The position numbers and the translations under genes are program-made. The notes beneath the pieces are model-generated. The model searched no databases and was not told the DNA's origin. It saw only the letters and a program-made list of their open reading frames with translations. Shown here piece after piece: positions 25,946 to 33,332 of a DNA stretch of 52,684 nt (its first letter is position 1; every line of letters starts with the position of its first letter). Location: positions 1-52,684 of the forward strand of contig NZ_JAIULG010000033.1 in assembly GCF_020169415.1 (NCBI RefSeq), in the 5' to 3' direction. Source of the DNA: Tsukamurella sp. M9C (lineage in GTDB: Bacteria > Actinomycetota > Actinomycetes > Mycobacteriales > Mycobacteriaceae).

Positions 25946-25976
25946 AATGTAGGGGTTCAAGTCGACCTGAAGGCAA
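25946..25976 (-). promoter_or_regulatory. MerR-type promoter with 19-bp spacer and operator
   Basis: On the minus strand TTGCCT (25971-25976) and TACATT (25946-25951) are 19 bases apart. The spacer is filled by a 16-base palindrome TTCAAGTCGACCTGAA (25956-25971, one mismatched pair). The overlong spacer with a central dyad is the hallmark of promoters that MerR proteins activate by DNA distortion. TACATT ends seven bases before the NmrA-like gene's ATG. Confidence 0.75.
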
Positions 25977-25983
25977 GGGCGCG

Positions 25984-26352
25984 ATGACGATCGGTGAAGT
26001 TGCGGCGCTGCTGGGCGTCGAGGCGCACGTCCTGCGGCACTGGGAGGACGTGGGCGCGCTCATCGTCGCGCGCGACTCCCACGGCTATCGCCGCTACGAC
26101 GCCGCCGCGGTCGAGCAGGCGCGCACGGTGCTCAAGCTGCGCGCCGTCGGCCTGTCACTGCCCGAGGTGATCGCGGCGATGGCCCCGACGAAGGCGGCGG
26201 CGCAGCCAGTCGTCGTGGCGAAGATCGAGGCCCTCGAGGCCGAGGTCCGCGCGCGCCGCGCGGCCATCACGTACCTGCAGCACACCGTCGACTGCCGGCA
26301 CCGCTACCTCGACGACTGCCCCGAGTGCGCCACCTTCGTCCGCGCGCCCTAG
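25984..26352 (+). CDS. MerR-family transcriptional regulator
   Basis: Product of 122 aa. The N-terminal winged helix (MTIGEVAALLGVEAHVLRHWEDVGALIVARDSHGYRRYD) and dimerisation helix (KIEALEAEVRARRAAITYLQH) are clear. The C-terminus carries three cysteines in CRHRYLDDCPEC plus a histidine, which could bind a metal or sense redox state, although the spacing is unlike SoxR, MerR or CueR. It should activate the divergent NmrA-like gene through the operator at 25956-25971. The ATG at 25984 is chosen because the HTH begins at once; the longer upstream frame is antisense shadow. Confidence 0.92.
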   Translation: MTIGEVAALLGVEAHVLRHWEDVGALIVARDSHGYRRYDAAAVEQARTVLKLRAVGLSLPEVIAAMAPTKAAAQPVVVAKIEALEAEVRARRAAITYLQHTVDCRHRYLDDCPECATFVRAP

Positions 26353-27104
26353 CCGTTCCCCGGCAGCCCGCGGGCCTCGGCCTTCTTGCGCTCGATGTCG
26401 GCGAGCGCGCGCTCGAGCTCGGCGCGCTCGGCGATGGACGCGTCCCACATGTCCTTGCGGTTCTTCACCACGCGCGCCGGCGAGCCGACGGCGATCGAGT
26501 AGGGCGGGATCTCCCCGCGCACCACGGCGTGCGCGCCGAGCACGGTGCCGTGGCCGATGAGGGTGTTGCGGGTGACGGTGACCTTGGTGCCGACCCAGGT
26601 GTCGCCGCCGATGCGGACGGGCCCCTTGACGATGCCCTGGTCCTTGATGGGGATGTTGATGTCGTCCATCTTGTGGTCGAAGTCGCAGATGTAGCACCAG
26701 TCGGCGACGAGGGAGGCGGGCCCGAACTCGATGTCGAGGTAGCAGTTGACCACGTTGTCGCGGCCGAAGACCGACTTGTCGCCGATGCGCAGCGAGCCCT
26801 CGTGGCAGCGGATCTTGTTCGAGTCGCCGATGTGCACCCAGCGGCCGATCTCCATCCGGCCGAGGCCGGGCGTCGCGTGGATCTCGACGTTCTTGCCCAG
26901 GAAGACCATGCCCTTGAGCACGATGTGCGGGTTCGCCACCCGGAACTTCAGGAGGCGGAAGTACCGCACCAGGTACCAGGGCGTGTACGCCTTGTTCTTG
27001 AGGACCCAGCGCAGCGATGCGGGCGTGAGGAATCGCGCCTGCTGATCGGCCTGCCGCGCGTGCCGCCACCGCGATCGATACGGGGCGTTCCACATGCTCG
27101 TCAT
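26349..27104 (-). CDS. Hexapeptide-repeat (left-handed beta-helix) acyltransferase, Rv3034c-like
   Basis: Product of 251 aa. An N-terminal helical part (about 70 residues) is followed by hexapeptide coils, e.g. IGDKSVFGRDN, VRIGGDTWVGTKVTVTRNTLIGHGTVLGAHAVVRGEIPPYSIAVGSPARVV, which form the trimeric acetyl- or acyl-CoA site. The basic tail is coiled (SIAERAELERALADIERKKAEAR). In mycobacteria the homologue sits with the methylglucose-lipopolysaccharide genes, so acylation of that polysaccharide is the likely role. Its 3' end overlaps the convergent merR stop by four bases. Confidence 0.87.
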   Translation of the reverse strand: MTSMWNAPYRSRWRHARQADQQARFLTPASLRWVLKNKAYTPWYLVRYFRLLKFRVANPHIVLKGMVFLGKNVEIHATPGLGRMEIGRWVHIGDSNKIRCHEGSLRIGDKSVFGRDNVVNCYLDIEFGPASLVADWCYICDFDHKMDDINIPIKDQGIVKGPVRIGGDTWVGTKVTVTRNTLIGHGTVLGAHAVVRGEIPPYSIAVGSPARVVKNRKDMWDASIAERAELERALADIERKKAEARGLPGNG

Positions 27105-27158
27105 GCCGGGGAGCCTATCCGGCGGGTGCGCCCCGCCGGTCCGGTACCGCCGCCGCGC

Positions 27159-27164
27159 TAGTCT
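27159..27164 (+). promoter_or_regulatory. -10 element of the beta-propeller lipoprotein gene
   Basis: TAGTCT, giving a leader of about 30 bases that contains GAGGGAGA before the ATG at 27203. The ribosome site supports the ATG rather than the in-frame GTG at 27176. Confidence 0.4.
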
Positions 27165-27202
27165 GTGGGGCGATTGTGGCAGTCGATAGTCGAGGGAGAC
27201 AC

Positions 27203-28534
27203 ATGCGGTTGGGTAGGCGCGCGCTCACACTGGGCGCGACGGTGGCCGCCGCCGCGGTGCTGGTCTCCTGCACGCCCGACAACACTTGGGTGTACGCCGA
27301 CGACTCCGCCTCCTGGCCCGGCATGTACGGCGACTCGCGCAACAACTCGTACGCGGAGAAGGACGCCGCCTCCTCCCTCGTCCCCGCCTGGACGCGCGAC
27401 CTCGTCGGCCCCAACACCGTGCAGCCCGCGATCTCCAACCGCGGCGTGGTCTCGGTGACCGCCCGCACGGAGACCGGCTGCACCACGTTCAACCTCGAGC
27501 TCACCGTCGGCCGCAAGACCTACTGTCGCCGCGACGCCGCGGGCGCCGACCTGCAGGCCCCCGTCGTGGATCAGTTCGACTACACCTACCTCGGCATCCC
27601 CGGCTGGGTGTACAGCTTCAACGCCGACAACCAGGTGCGCTGGCGCTATCCCACCGCGGGCACCCCGCTGTGGATCAAGCTCGCCGGCGACAACACCGTT
27701 CTCGCCGTGACGCACCTCGGCCAGATGGTGCTCGTCGACACGCACGACGGGGACGCCGCGGGTGCCGCGATCGGGCTGTTCCCGCAGGTCTCGGCCAACG
27801 CCAACGGCGCAGGCCTCGAGGACTGCGCGACCAACGGCCCCGGCTGCCCGGTGTCCGGGCCGCCCGCCGTCGACACGCAGGCCGAGCGCGCCTTCGTCGT
27901 CGTCGGGGCGAAGGGCGGACCGTCGAAGGTGATGGCGGTCGACTACGACAAGAACGGCGGCGACCGGCACGACCTGCGGTACGCGTGGGAGCGCGCGGAC
28001 CTGCCCGACGGTGCGATCGGCTCGCCCGCGCTGTCGGCCGACCGCGCGACGCTGTACGTGAACCTGCGGGGCGAGAAGCTGGCCGCGCTCGACGCGAGGA
28101 CCGGCGCCACGAAGTGGACGCACGACCTCGGGTACCAGAGCACGCTGCCCCCGTCGGTCTCGCCCGACGGGACGATCATCCCCGCCGCGCCCGGCCTGCA
28201 CCGCGCGTCGTTCGTCGCGCTCAAGGACGAGGGCACGAGCGTGCGCGAGGCCTTCAAGCGCACCGACGTCGCGATGGTCTCCCCCGCCACGCAGATCCGC
28301 GGCGGCGTCGGCTACGCGGTGGTCCGCTCCTGGGCGGCCGTGCAGTCGCAGCTCATCGAGTTCCGCACCGACACCGGCACCACGCTGCGCACCTTCGACC
28401 TGCCGGACTCGGTGAAGTCCGCCTCGGGCGTCTCGATCGGGCCCGACGGCGAGCTGGTCACCGTCGGCGACGACGGGACCGTCTTCGCGTTCACGTCGGG
28501 CCGCCGCACGGGCGACAGCGTCGCCAAGAATTGA
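27203..28534 (+). CDS. PQQ-like beta-propeller lipoprotein (Rv3035-like)
   Basis: Product of 443 aa. A signal peptide (MRLGRRALTLGATVAAAAVL) ends in lipobox LVSC, so the protein is a lipoprotein outside the membrane. The rest is a beta-propeller with repeated blades such as VYSFNADNQVRWRYPTAGTP, LYVNLRGEKLAALDARTGATKWTHDLG and LVTVGDDGTVFAFTSG. No enzymatic PQQ ligands can be asserted. It corresponds in position to Rv3035, divergent from the hexapeptide acyltransferase, and may have a structural or scaffold role in the envelope. A terminator stem follows seven bases after the stop. Confidence 0.87.
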   Translation: MRLGRRALTLGATVAAAAVLVSCTPDNTWVYADDSASWPGMYGDSRNNSYAEKDAASSLVPAWTRDLVGPNTVQPAISNRGVVSVTARTETGCTTFNLELTVGRKTYCRRDAAGADLQAPVVDQFDYTYLGIPGWVYSFNADNQVRWRYPTAGTPLWIKLAGDNTVLAVTHLGQMVLVDTHDGDAAGAAIGLFPQVSANANGAGLEDCATNGPGCPVSGPPAVDTQAERAFVVVGAKGGPSKVMAVDYDKNGGDRHDLRYAWERADLPDGAIGSPALSADRATLYVNLRGEKLAALDARTGATKWTHDLGYQSTLPPSVSPDGTIIPAAPGLHRASFVALKDEGTSVREAFKRTDVAMVSPATQIRGGVGYAVVRSWAAVQSQLIEFRTDTGTTLRTFDLPDSVKSASGVSIGPDGELVTVGDDGTVFAFTSGRRTGDSVAKN

Positions 28535-28540
28535 CGCGCA

Positions 28541-28566
28541 CGGGCACCGTCGCACGACGGTGCCCG
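28541..28566. terminator. Bidirectional terminator
   Basis: Perfect 11-bp stem CGGGCACCGTC (28541-28551) and GACGGTGCCCG (28556-28566) with loop GCAC, between the convergent propeller gene and pcaJ. It can serve both strands; no T-run. Confidence 0.75.
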
Positions 28567-28605
28567 GACGCTCGGGTCAGCGGTACGAGGGGCCGCGGTA
28601 CGCGG

Positions 28606-29244
28606 TCAGAGCAGGGTGACCGGCAGCAGGTCCCGGAGCTCGTCGAGGCTCGTGCCGAAGGTCTCGAGCACGCGGACACCGTCGGGCCCGGTCTCGAAGA
28701 CCGCGACGTCGGTGTACACCCGGTTGACGCAGCCGAGGCCGGTGAGCGGGTAGGTGCAGGCCGGGACGAGCTTGGACTCGCCGGACTTGCTGAACAGCGA
28801 CATCATCACGTAGACCTGCTTCGCCCCGATGGCGAGGTCCATCGCGCCGCCGACGGCGGGGATGTCGCCCTCGCGGCCGGTGTGCCAGTTGGCGAGGTCG
28901 CCGCGCTCGGAGACCTGGTAGGCGCCGAGCACGCACACGTCGATGTGCCCGCCGCGCATCATGGCGAAGGAGTCGGCGTGGTGGAAGTAGGCCGCGCCGG
29001 GCTTCTCGGTGACGGGCACCTTGCCGGCGTTGGTGAGGTCCGGATCGACGGCGTCGCCCGTGGCCGTGGGCCCCATGCCGAGCATGCCGTTCTCGGTGTG
29101 CAGCACCACCTCGCGCTCGTCCGGCAGGTAGTCGGCGACCTTGGTGGGCTGGCCGATGCCGAGGTTGACGAAGGCGCCCCGCGGGATGTCGCTCGCGATC
29201 CGGGCGGCCAGCCGGTCCATCGTCATGCGCTGCTGCGTGGTCAT
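28606..29244 (-). CDS. pcaJ: 3-oxoadipate CoA-transferase subunit B
   Basis: Product of 212 aa. Class I CoA-transferase beta subunit with catalytic glutamate E51 in HTENGMLGMG, GIGQPTKVADYL before it, and GGAMDLAIGAKQVYVMM near 125-140. With subunit A it moves CoA from succinyl-CoA to 3-oxoadipate. Sequence alone does not separate it from acetoacetate (ScoB) enzymes, but the adjacent thiolase and hydroxyquinol genes favour 3-oxoadipate. The start overlaps the subunit A stop by four bases (ATGA). Confidence 0.9.
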   Translation of the reverse strand: MTTQQRMTMDRLAARIASDIPRGAFVNLGIGQPTKVADYLPDEREVVLHTENGMLGMGPTATGDAVDPDLTNAGKVPVTEKPGAAYFHHADSFAMMRGGHIDVCVLGAYQVSERGDLANWHTGREGDIPAVGGAMDLAIGAKQVYVMMSLFSKSGESKLVPACTYPLTGLGCVNRVYTDVAVFETGPDGVRVLETFGTSLDELRDLLPVTLL

Positions 29245-29936
29245 CGTGCACCCTCCACGGTGTAGTGCCGAGCGGCGACCGGAACGATCCGGTCGACGTA
29301 GATGGACGGCGTGACGACCGCCTCGGGGTCGATCGTGCCGAGCGGGACGACCTCGTCGACCTGGACGATCGTGGTCGCGGCGGCCGTCGCCATGACGGGC
29401 CCGAAGTTGCGGGCGGTCTTGCGGTAGAGCAGGTTCCCCCACGGGTCGGACCGGTGGGCGGCGATGAGCGCGTAGTCGCCCCGGATGGGGAACTCGAGCA
29501 GGTACGTGCGCCCGTCGATCTCGCGGGACTCCTTGCCCTCGGCGAGCGGCGTGCCGACGGCCGTCGGGCAGTAGAAGCCGCCGATGCCCGCGCCCGCGGC
29601 GCGCATCCGCTCGGCCAGGTTGCCCTGCGGGACGACCTCGAGGTCCACCTTCCCCGCGCGGTAGAGCTCGTCGAAGACGTACGAGTCGCTCTGCCGGGGG
29701 AAGGAGCAGACGACCTTGCGGACGCGGCCGGCCGCGAGCAGCGCCGCGACCCCGACGTCGCCGTTGCCGGCGTTGTTGGAGACCACGGTGAGGTCGGTCG
29801 CGCCCTGCCGGATGAGGGCGTCGATGAGGTCGAAGGGCATGCCCGCCAGGCCGAAGCCGCCGATCAGGACCGTCGAACCGTCCTCGATGCCCGCGACGGC
29901 GTCGTCGACGCTCCCGTGCACCACTGCCTTGCTCAT
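29241..29936 (-). CDS. pcaI: 3-oxoadipate CoA-transferase subunit A
   Basis: Product of 231 aa. Alpha subunit with the glycine-rich TVLIGGFGLAGMPFDLIDAL near 22-41, NNAGNGDVGVAALLAAGRVRKVVCSF, and GGFYCPTAVGTPLAEGKE near 118-135. It pairs with the downstream subunit B. Four-base ATGA overlaps at both ends link pcaF-pcaI-pcaJ into one translationally coupled operon, ensuring equal subunit synthesis. Confidence 0.9.
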   Translation of the reverse strand: MSKAVVHGSVDDAVAGIEDGSTVLIGGFGLAGMPFDLIDALIRQGATDLTVVSNNAGNGDVGVAALLAAGRVRKVVCSFPRQSDSYVFDELYRAGKVDLEVVPQGNLAERMRAAGAGIGGFYCPTAVGTPLAEGKESREIDGRTYLLEFPIRGDYALIAAHRSDPWGNLLYRKTARNFGPVMATAAATTIVQVDEVVPLGTIDPEAVVTPSIYVDRIVPVAARHYTVEGAR

Positions 29937-31129
29937 GCGCTTGCCTCCGTGTTCTCCGAGACGTTCTCCAGGACGACGGCGAGGCCCTGGCCCACGCCGA
30001 TGCAGATGGCCGCGACGCCGTACCGCTCGCCGCGCGCCCGGAGGGCCTTCGCGAGGGTGCCCAGCAGTCGTCCGCCGGACGCGCCGAGCGGGTGCCCGAG
30101 CGCGATGGCGCCGCCGTAGGGATTGACGATCGCGGGGTCGATCCCCCACGCGTCGACGCACACCAGCGACTGCACCGCGAAGGCCTCGTTGAGTTCGACG
30201 ACGCCGACCTCGTCCCAGGAGATCCCGGCGCGGGCGAGGGCCCGGTTCGCCGCCTCGACCGGGGCGTACCCGAACAGCTGCGGCTCCAGCGCCGCGGCGC
30301 CGCGGCCAGCGATCCGAGCGAGGGGGTCGAGCCCGATCGTCTCCGCCGCCGCGCCCGAGCCCAGGAGGACCGCCGCCGCACCGTCGCTGAGCGGGCTGGC
30401 GTTGCCCGCGGTGATGGTCCCGTCGGGGCGGAAGGCGGGCTTGAGCGCCCCCAGCTTCTCTACGGTGGACCCGGGCCGGACGTTCTCGTCGCGCTCGAGC
30501 CCGTCGACGGGGACCACGAGGTCGTCGTAGAAGCCCTCCTCCCACGCCGCGTGGGCCCGACGGTGCGACAACGCCGCGAACGCGTCCTGCCGCTCCCGGG
30601 AGACGGAGTACTTCTCGCCCAGTTGCTCGTTGGCCTCGCCGAGGCTCACCGTCCACTCGGGCGGCATCGCCGGGTTGACCAGGCGCCAGCCGAGGGTGGT
30701 CGACACCGCGGTGACGTCGCCGGCGGGAAAGGGCTTGGCGCTCTTGGGCAGGACCCAGGGCGCACGGGTCATGGACTCGACGCCGCCGGTGAGCACGACC
30801 TCGGCATCGCCGGTCTCGATCGCGCGGCTGCCCATCATCGCGGCGTCGAGGCCGGAGCCGCACAGGCGGTTCACGGTGGTCGCGGGGACGCCGACCGGGA
30901 CCCCGGCGAGGAGGGCCGCCATCCGCCCGACGTTGCGGTTGTCCTCCCCGGCGCCGTTGGCGTTGCCCCAGACCACCTCGTCGACCGACGCGCCCGCGCC
31001 GAGGCCGGGGGCGCGGTCGAGCACGGCCCGGATCGCGGTCGCGGCCAGGTCGTCGGGTCGGACGCCGGCGAGGGCACCCGCGAACCGCCCGAAGGGCGTG
31101 CGTGCGGCTGTGTAGACGAAAGCTTCCAT
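29933..31129 (-). CDS. pcaF: 3-oxoadipyl-CoA thiolase
   Basis: Product of 398 aa. Thiolase with acyl-accepting cysteine C90 (VNRLCGSGLDA), the histidine motif GGAIALGHPLGASGGR near 350-365 and the second cysteine in AAICIGVGQG near 384. The start MEAFVYTAARTPFGRF is typical of PcaF. It splits 3-oxoadipyl-CoA to succinyl-CoA and acetyl-CoA. It is first in the pcaFIJ operon, divergent from a LysR gene. TACGGT lies seven bases before the ATG at 31129, which is therefore preferred over a longer in-frame start at 31153. Confidence 0.93.
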   Translation of the reverse strand: MEAFVYTAARTPFGRFAGALAGVRPDDLAATAIRAVLDRAPGLGAGASVDEVVWGNANGAGEDNRNVGRMAALLAGVPVGVPATTVNRLCGSGLDAAMMGSRAIETGDAEVVLTGGVESMTRAPWVLPKSAKPFPAGDVTAVSTTLGWRLVNPAMPPEWTVSLGEANEQLGEKYSVSRERQDAFAALSHRRAHAAWEEGFYDDLVVPVDGLERDENVRPGSTVEKLGALKPAFRPDGTITAGNASPLSDGAAAVLLGSGAAAETIGLDPLARIAGRGAAALEPQLFGYAPVEAANRALARAGISWDEVGVVELNEAFAVQSLVCVDAWGIDPAIVNPYGGAIALGHPLGASGGRLLGTLAKALRARGERYGVAAICIGVGQGLAVVLENVSENTEASA

Positions 31130-31136
31130 GGCTTCG

Positions 31137-31194
31137 ACCGTAGGGCGAGACATACAGATATTGAAGTACCAAAATGATGGCCAATTGATACTCT
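31137..31194. promoter_or_regulatory. Divergent pcaF/lysR promoter region
   Basis: Minus-strand TACGGT (31137-31142) serves pcaF and plus-strand TACTCT (31189-31194) serves lysR, seven and six bases before their ATGs. The 46 bases between them are strikingly A/T-rich, as LysR-bound activator regions often are; T-N11-A type dyads occur but none is clearly dominant. Confidence 0.45.
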
Positions 31195-31200
31195 TGTCGT

Positions 31201-32088
31201 ATGAATCTGCGCCAGCTGCAGTACTTCGTCGCGGTCGCCGAGGAGCGCCACTTCGGCCGCGCGGCGCAGCGCCTGCACATGGCGCAGCCGCCGCTCTCGC
31301 ACCAGATCCGGCAGCTGGAACAGGGTCTGGGCGTCGAGCTGTTGCACCGCACCACCCGCCGGGTCGAACTCACCGACGCGGGGCGCGCCTACCTCGAGCG
31401 GGCGCGGGCCGTGCTGTCCTCCGTCGACGACGCGGCGGACCACGCGCGCCGCGTGGCCGCCGGCGCCACCGGGCACCTGACCATCGGCTGCGTCGGCACG
31501 GCGACCTACAGCCTGCTGCCGCCCCTGGCCCGCCGGCTCGCGGACGAACTGCCCGGCATCGACTTCGCCTTTCGCGGCGAGATGCTGGTGCCGGACCAGG
31601 TCGAGGCCCTGCGCACCGGCGCGATCGACATCGCGCTGCTGCGCCCGCCGGTCGCCGACCCGTCGCTGCGGGTCCGAGTCCTGCGGCGCGAGCCATGGGT
31701 GGTCGCGCTGCCCTCCGATCACGCCCTCGCGCGCCGGAAGCGGCTGCGGGTGGCCGACCTGGCCGGGGAGCCGTTCATCGTGCACAGCGCGGGCCGGCGA
31801 TCCGCCATGTACGACCGCGTCGTGGCGCTGTTGCGCGAGGGCGGCGTGGCCCCCACGATCCGGCACGAGGTGGGCGAGACCTCGACGCTCGGGACCCTCG
31901 TCGCGGCGGGGCTCGGCATCGCGCTGGCGCCCGAGCCGATCACGGCGCTCCGGCTCGACGGCATCACCTACGTACCACTGGCCGGGGCCGGCGGCGGCGT
32001 CGAGCTCGCCGTCGCGCACCTGGCCGACCGCACCGATCGCCACCTCGAGCGGGTCACAGACCTCATCGCCGACCTGACGGCGGACTAG
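31201..32088 (+). CDS. LysR-type regulator of the pcaFIJ operon
   Basis: Product of 295 aa. The HTH (LRQLQYFVAVAEERHFGRAAQRLHMAQPPLSHQIRQLEQGLG) and the two-lobed effector domain (HLTIGCVGTATYSLLPPLARRL onward) are of the BenM/CatM/CbnR type that respond to muconate-like intermediates. Divergent placement 71 bases from pcaF implies it activates that operon. The transcript appears leaderless. Confidence 0.92.
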   Translation: MNLRQLQYFVAVAEERHFGRAAQRLHMAQPPLSHQIRQLEQGLGVELLHRTTRRVELTDAGRAYLERARAVLSSVDDAADHARRVAAGATGHLTIGCVGTATYSLLPPLARRLADELPGIDFAFRGEMLVPDQVEALRTGAIDIALLRPPVADPSLRVRVLRREPWVVALPSDHALARRKRLRVADLAGEPFIVHSAGRRSAMYDRVVALLREGGVAPTIRHEVGETSTLGTLVAAGLGIALAPEPITALRLDGITYVPLAGAGGGVELAVAHLADRTDRHLERVTDLIADLTAD

Positions 32089-32097
32089 CAGGGAGCA

Positions 32098-33120
32098 CTA
32101 CCGGATCGCCCGGTCGCGGGTCTGCGACGGGGACTCCCCGAACCGCCGCCGGTACATCGCCGCGAACCGCGACGGATGCGTGAACCCCCACGCGTACGAC
32201 GTGTCCGTGACGGTCCGGTCGACGCGCGCGTCCAGCAGCTCGGCACGCACCCGGTCGAGCCGCTCCCCGAGGATGTAGGCGCTCGGCGTGATCCCCAGTC
32301 GCTCCTGGAAGGCCCGCTGCAGCGACCGCACGCCCACCCCGGCGTGCGCGGCGACGTCCGGCACCGACAGCGGCCCGCACAGGCCGGCGTCGATGTGGTC
32401 GAGCGCGCGCTGGAAGACCTTCGGGTGCACCCGGTCCGGACCGGACTCGTGCACCAGCGCGGAGTGGCTGTGCGGCTGCGCCACGAGCAGCCCCGTGATC
32501 AGGAGGTCCCGCCAGTGCCGGGACATCGCCGGCTCGGCGGCGAGCCCGGCCTCGTCGTCGAGGTCGCGCAGCAGCAGGCGCAGCGCGTTCGACCAGCTGC
32601 GCATCCCCGGACCACCGAGGTCCAACGCGACGTCGAAGACGACGGGCCCGCCGACGGGCCGCCCGATGAGGGATTCCAGGCGCTCGTGCACGGCCGCGCG
32701 CTCGAGCCGTAGGTGCAGTTGGCGGTACGAGCCGTCCATCCGCATCCGCGCCCGCATCCGGGGCGAGAGCAGCGCGGCGCCGGCGCCGTCGATCACCGCG
32801 CCCTCGTCGGCGTCGACGAGCTCCAGCCGGTTGCTGCCCCCGACCGCCAGCATCAGGTCGTAGTAGTCGATCCGATCGAGGATGTCGACGTCGACCGGCA
32901 CGCCCTGCTCGAGGTAGATCATGCCGAGGTCGGCGATCCGGGCCGATCGCACCTCGCCGTCGAACGGCGCACCGTCGCCGCGGGGAACGACGATCGAATG
33001 GGTGCTCAGCAGCCCGCCCGCCGCGCTCCGGAAGGCGTCGACATCGCGGGTCCGCAGGCCCCCGAAGCGGCCGAGCGGGGACGGCGCTGTCGCGCCGCCC
33101 ACCTCCGCGCCACCCCACAT
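32098..33120 (-). CDS. AraC/XylS-family regulator
   Basis: Product of 340 aa. An N-terminal cupin-like ligand domain of the AraC_binding_2 type is followed by a C-terminal double HTH (LSVPDVAAHAGVGVRSLQRAFQERLGITPSAYILGERLDRVRAELL ... VTDTSYAWGFTHPSRFAAMYRRRFGESPSQTR). Regulators of this build control aromatic degradation (XylS, NphR types). It is divergent from the hydroxylase-to-dioxygenase operon across a 212-base gap, its likely target. The ATG at 33120 has GGAGG eight bases upstream; the GTG at 33150 lacks one. Confidence 0.9.
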   Translation of the reverse strand: MWGGAEVGGATAPSPLGRFGGLRTRDVDAFRSAAGGLLSTHSIVVPRGDGAPFDGEVRSARIADLGMIYLEQGVPVDVDILDRIDYYDLMLAVGGSNRLELVDADEGAVIDGAGAALLSPRMRARMRMDGSYRQLHLRLERAAVHERLESLIGRPVGGPVVFDVALDLGGPGMRSWSNALRLLLRDLDDEAGLAAEPAMSRHWRDLLITGLLVAQPHSHSALVHESGPDRVHPKVFQRALDHIDAGLCGPLSVPDVAAHAGVGVRSLQRAFQERLGITPSAYILGERLDRVRAELLDARVDRTVTDTSYAWGFTHPSRFAAMYRRRFGESPSQTRDRAIR

Positions 33121-33332
33121 CGCACTCGCCTCCACAGCTCCGCGGGGCACCCCGGAGGCGCCCTCACCAGCACGTTACACCCGGCCGTCCCCACCACCGG
33201 CGGTCCGCGACACCACCTCGCGACGCGAATCGGCCGGTCGCGTCGCACAGCGGATAGTGGCGCCGGTCACAGCTTCGTAGCGTCCCTCCCATCGCACAGT
33301 CCAGCCCACCGTCCAGCCCCTGGAGGAGACCC

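Noticed and set aside
29241-29936. Assigning the CoA-transferase pair to acetoacetate (scoA/scoB)
   Set aside because: Sequence alone allows it, but the coupled 3-oxoadipyl-CoA thiolase and nearby hydroxyquinol genes make 3-oxoadipate the better substrate.
33121-33332. A gene or clear operator in the largest intergenic gap
   Set aside because: No convincing frame and no strong dyad; it should hold the AraC-controlled promoter but I cannot point to a site.
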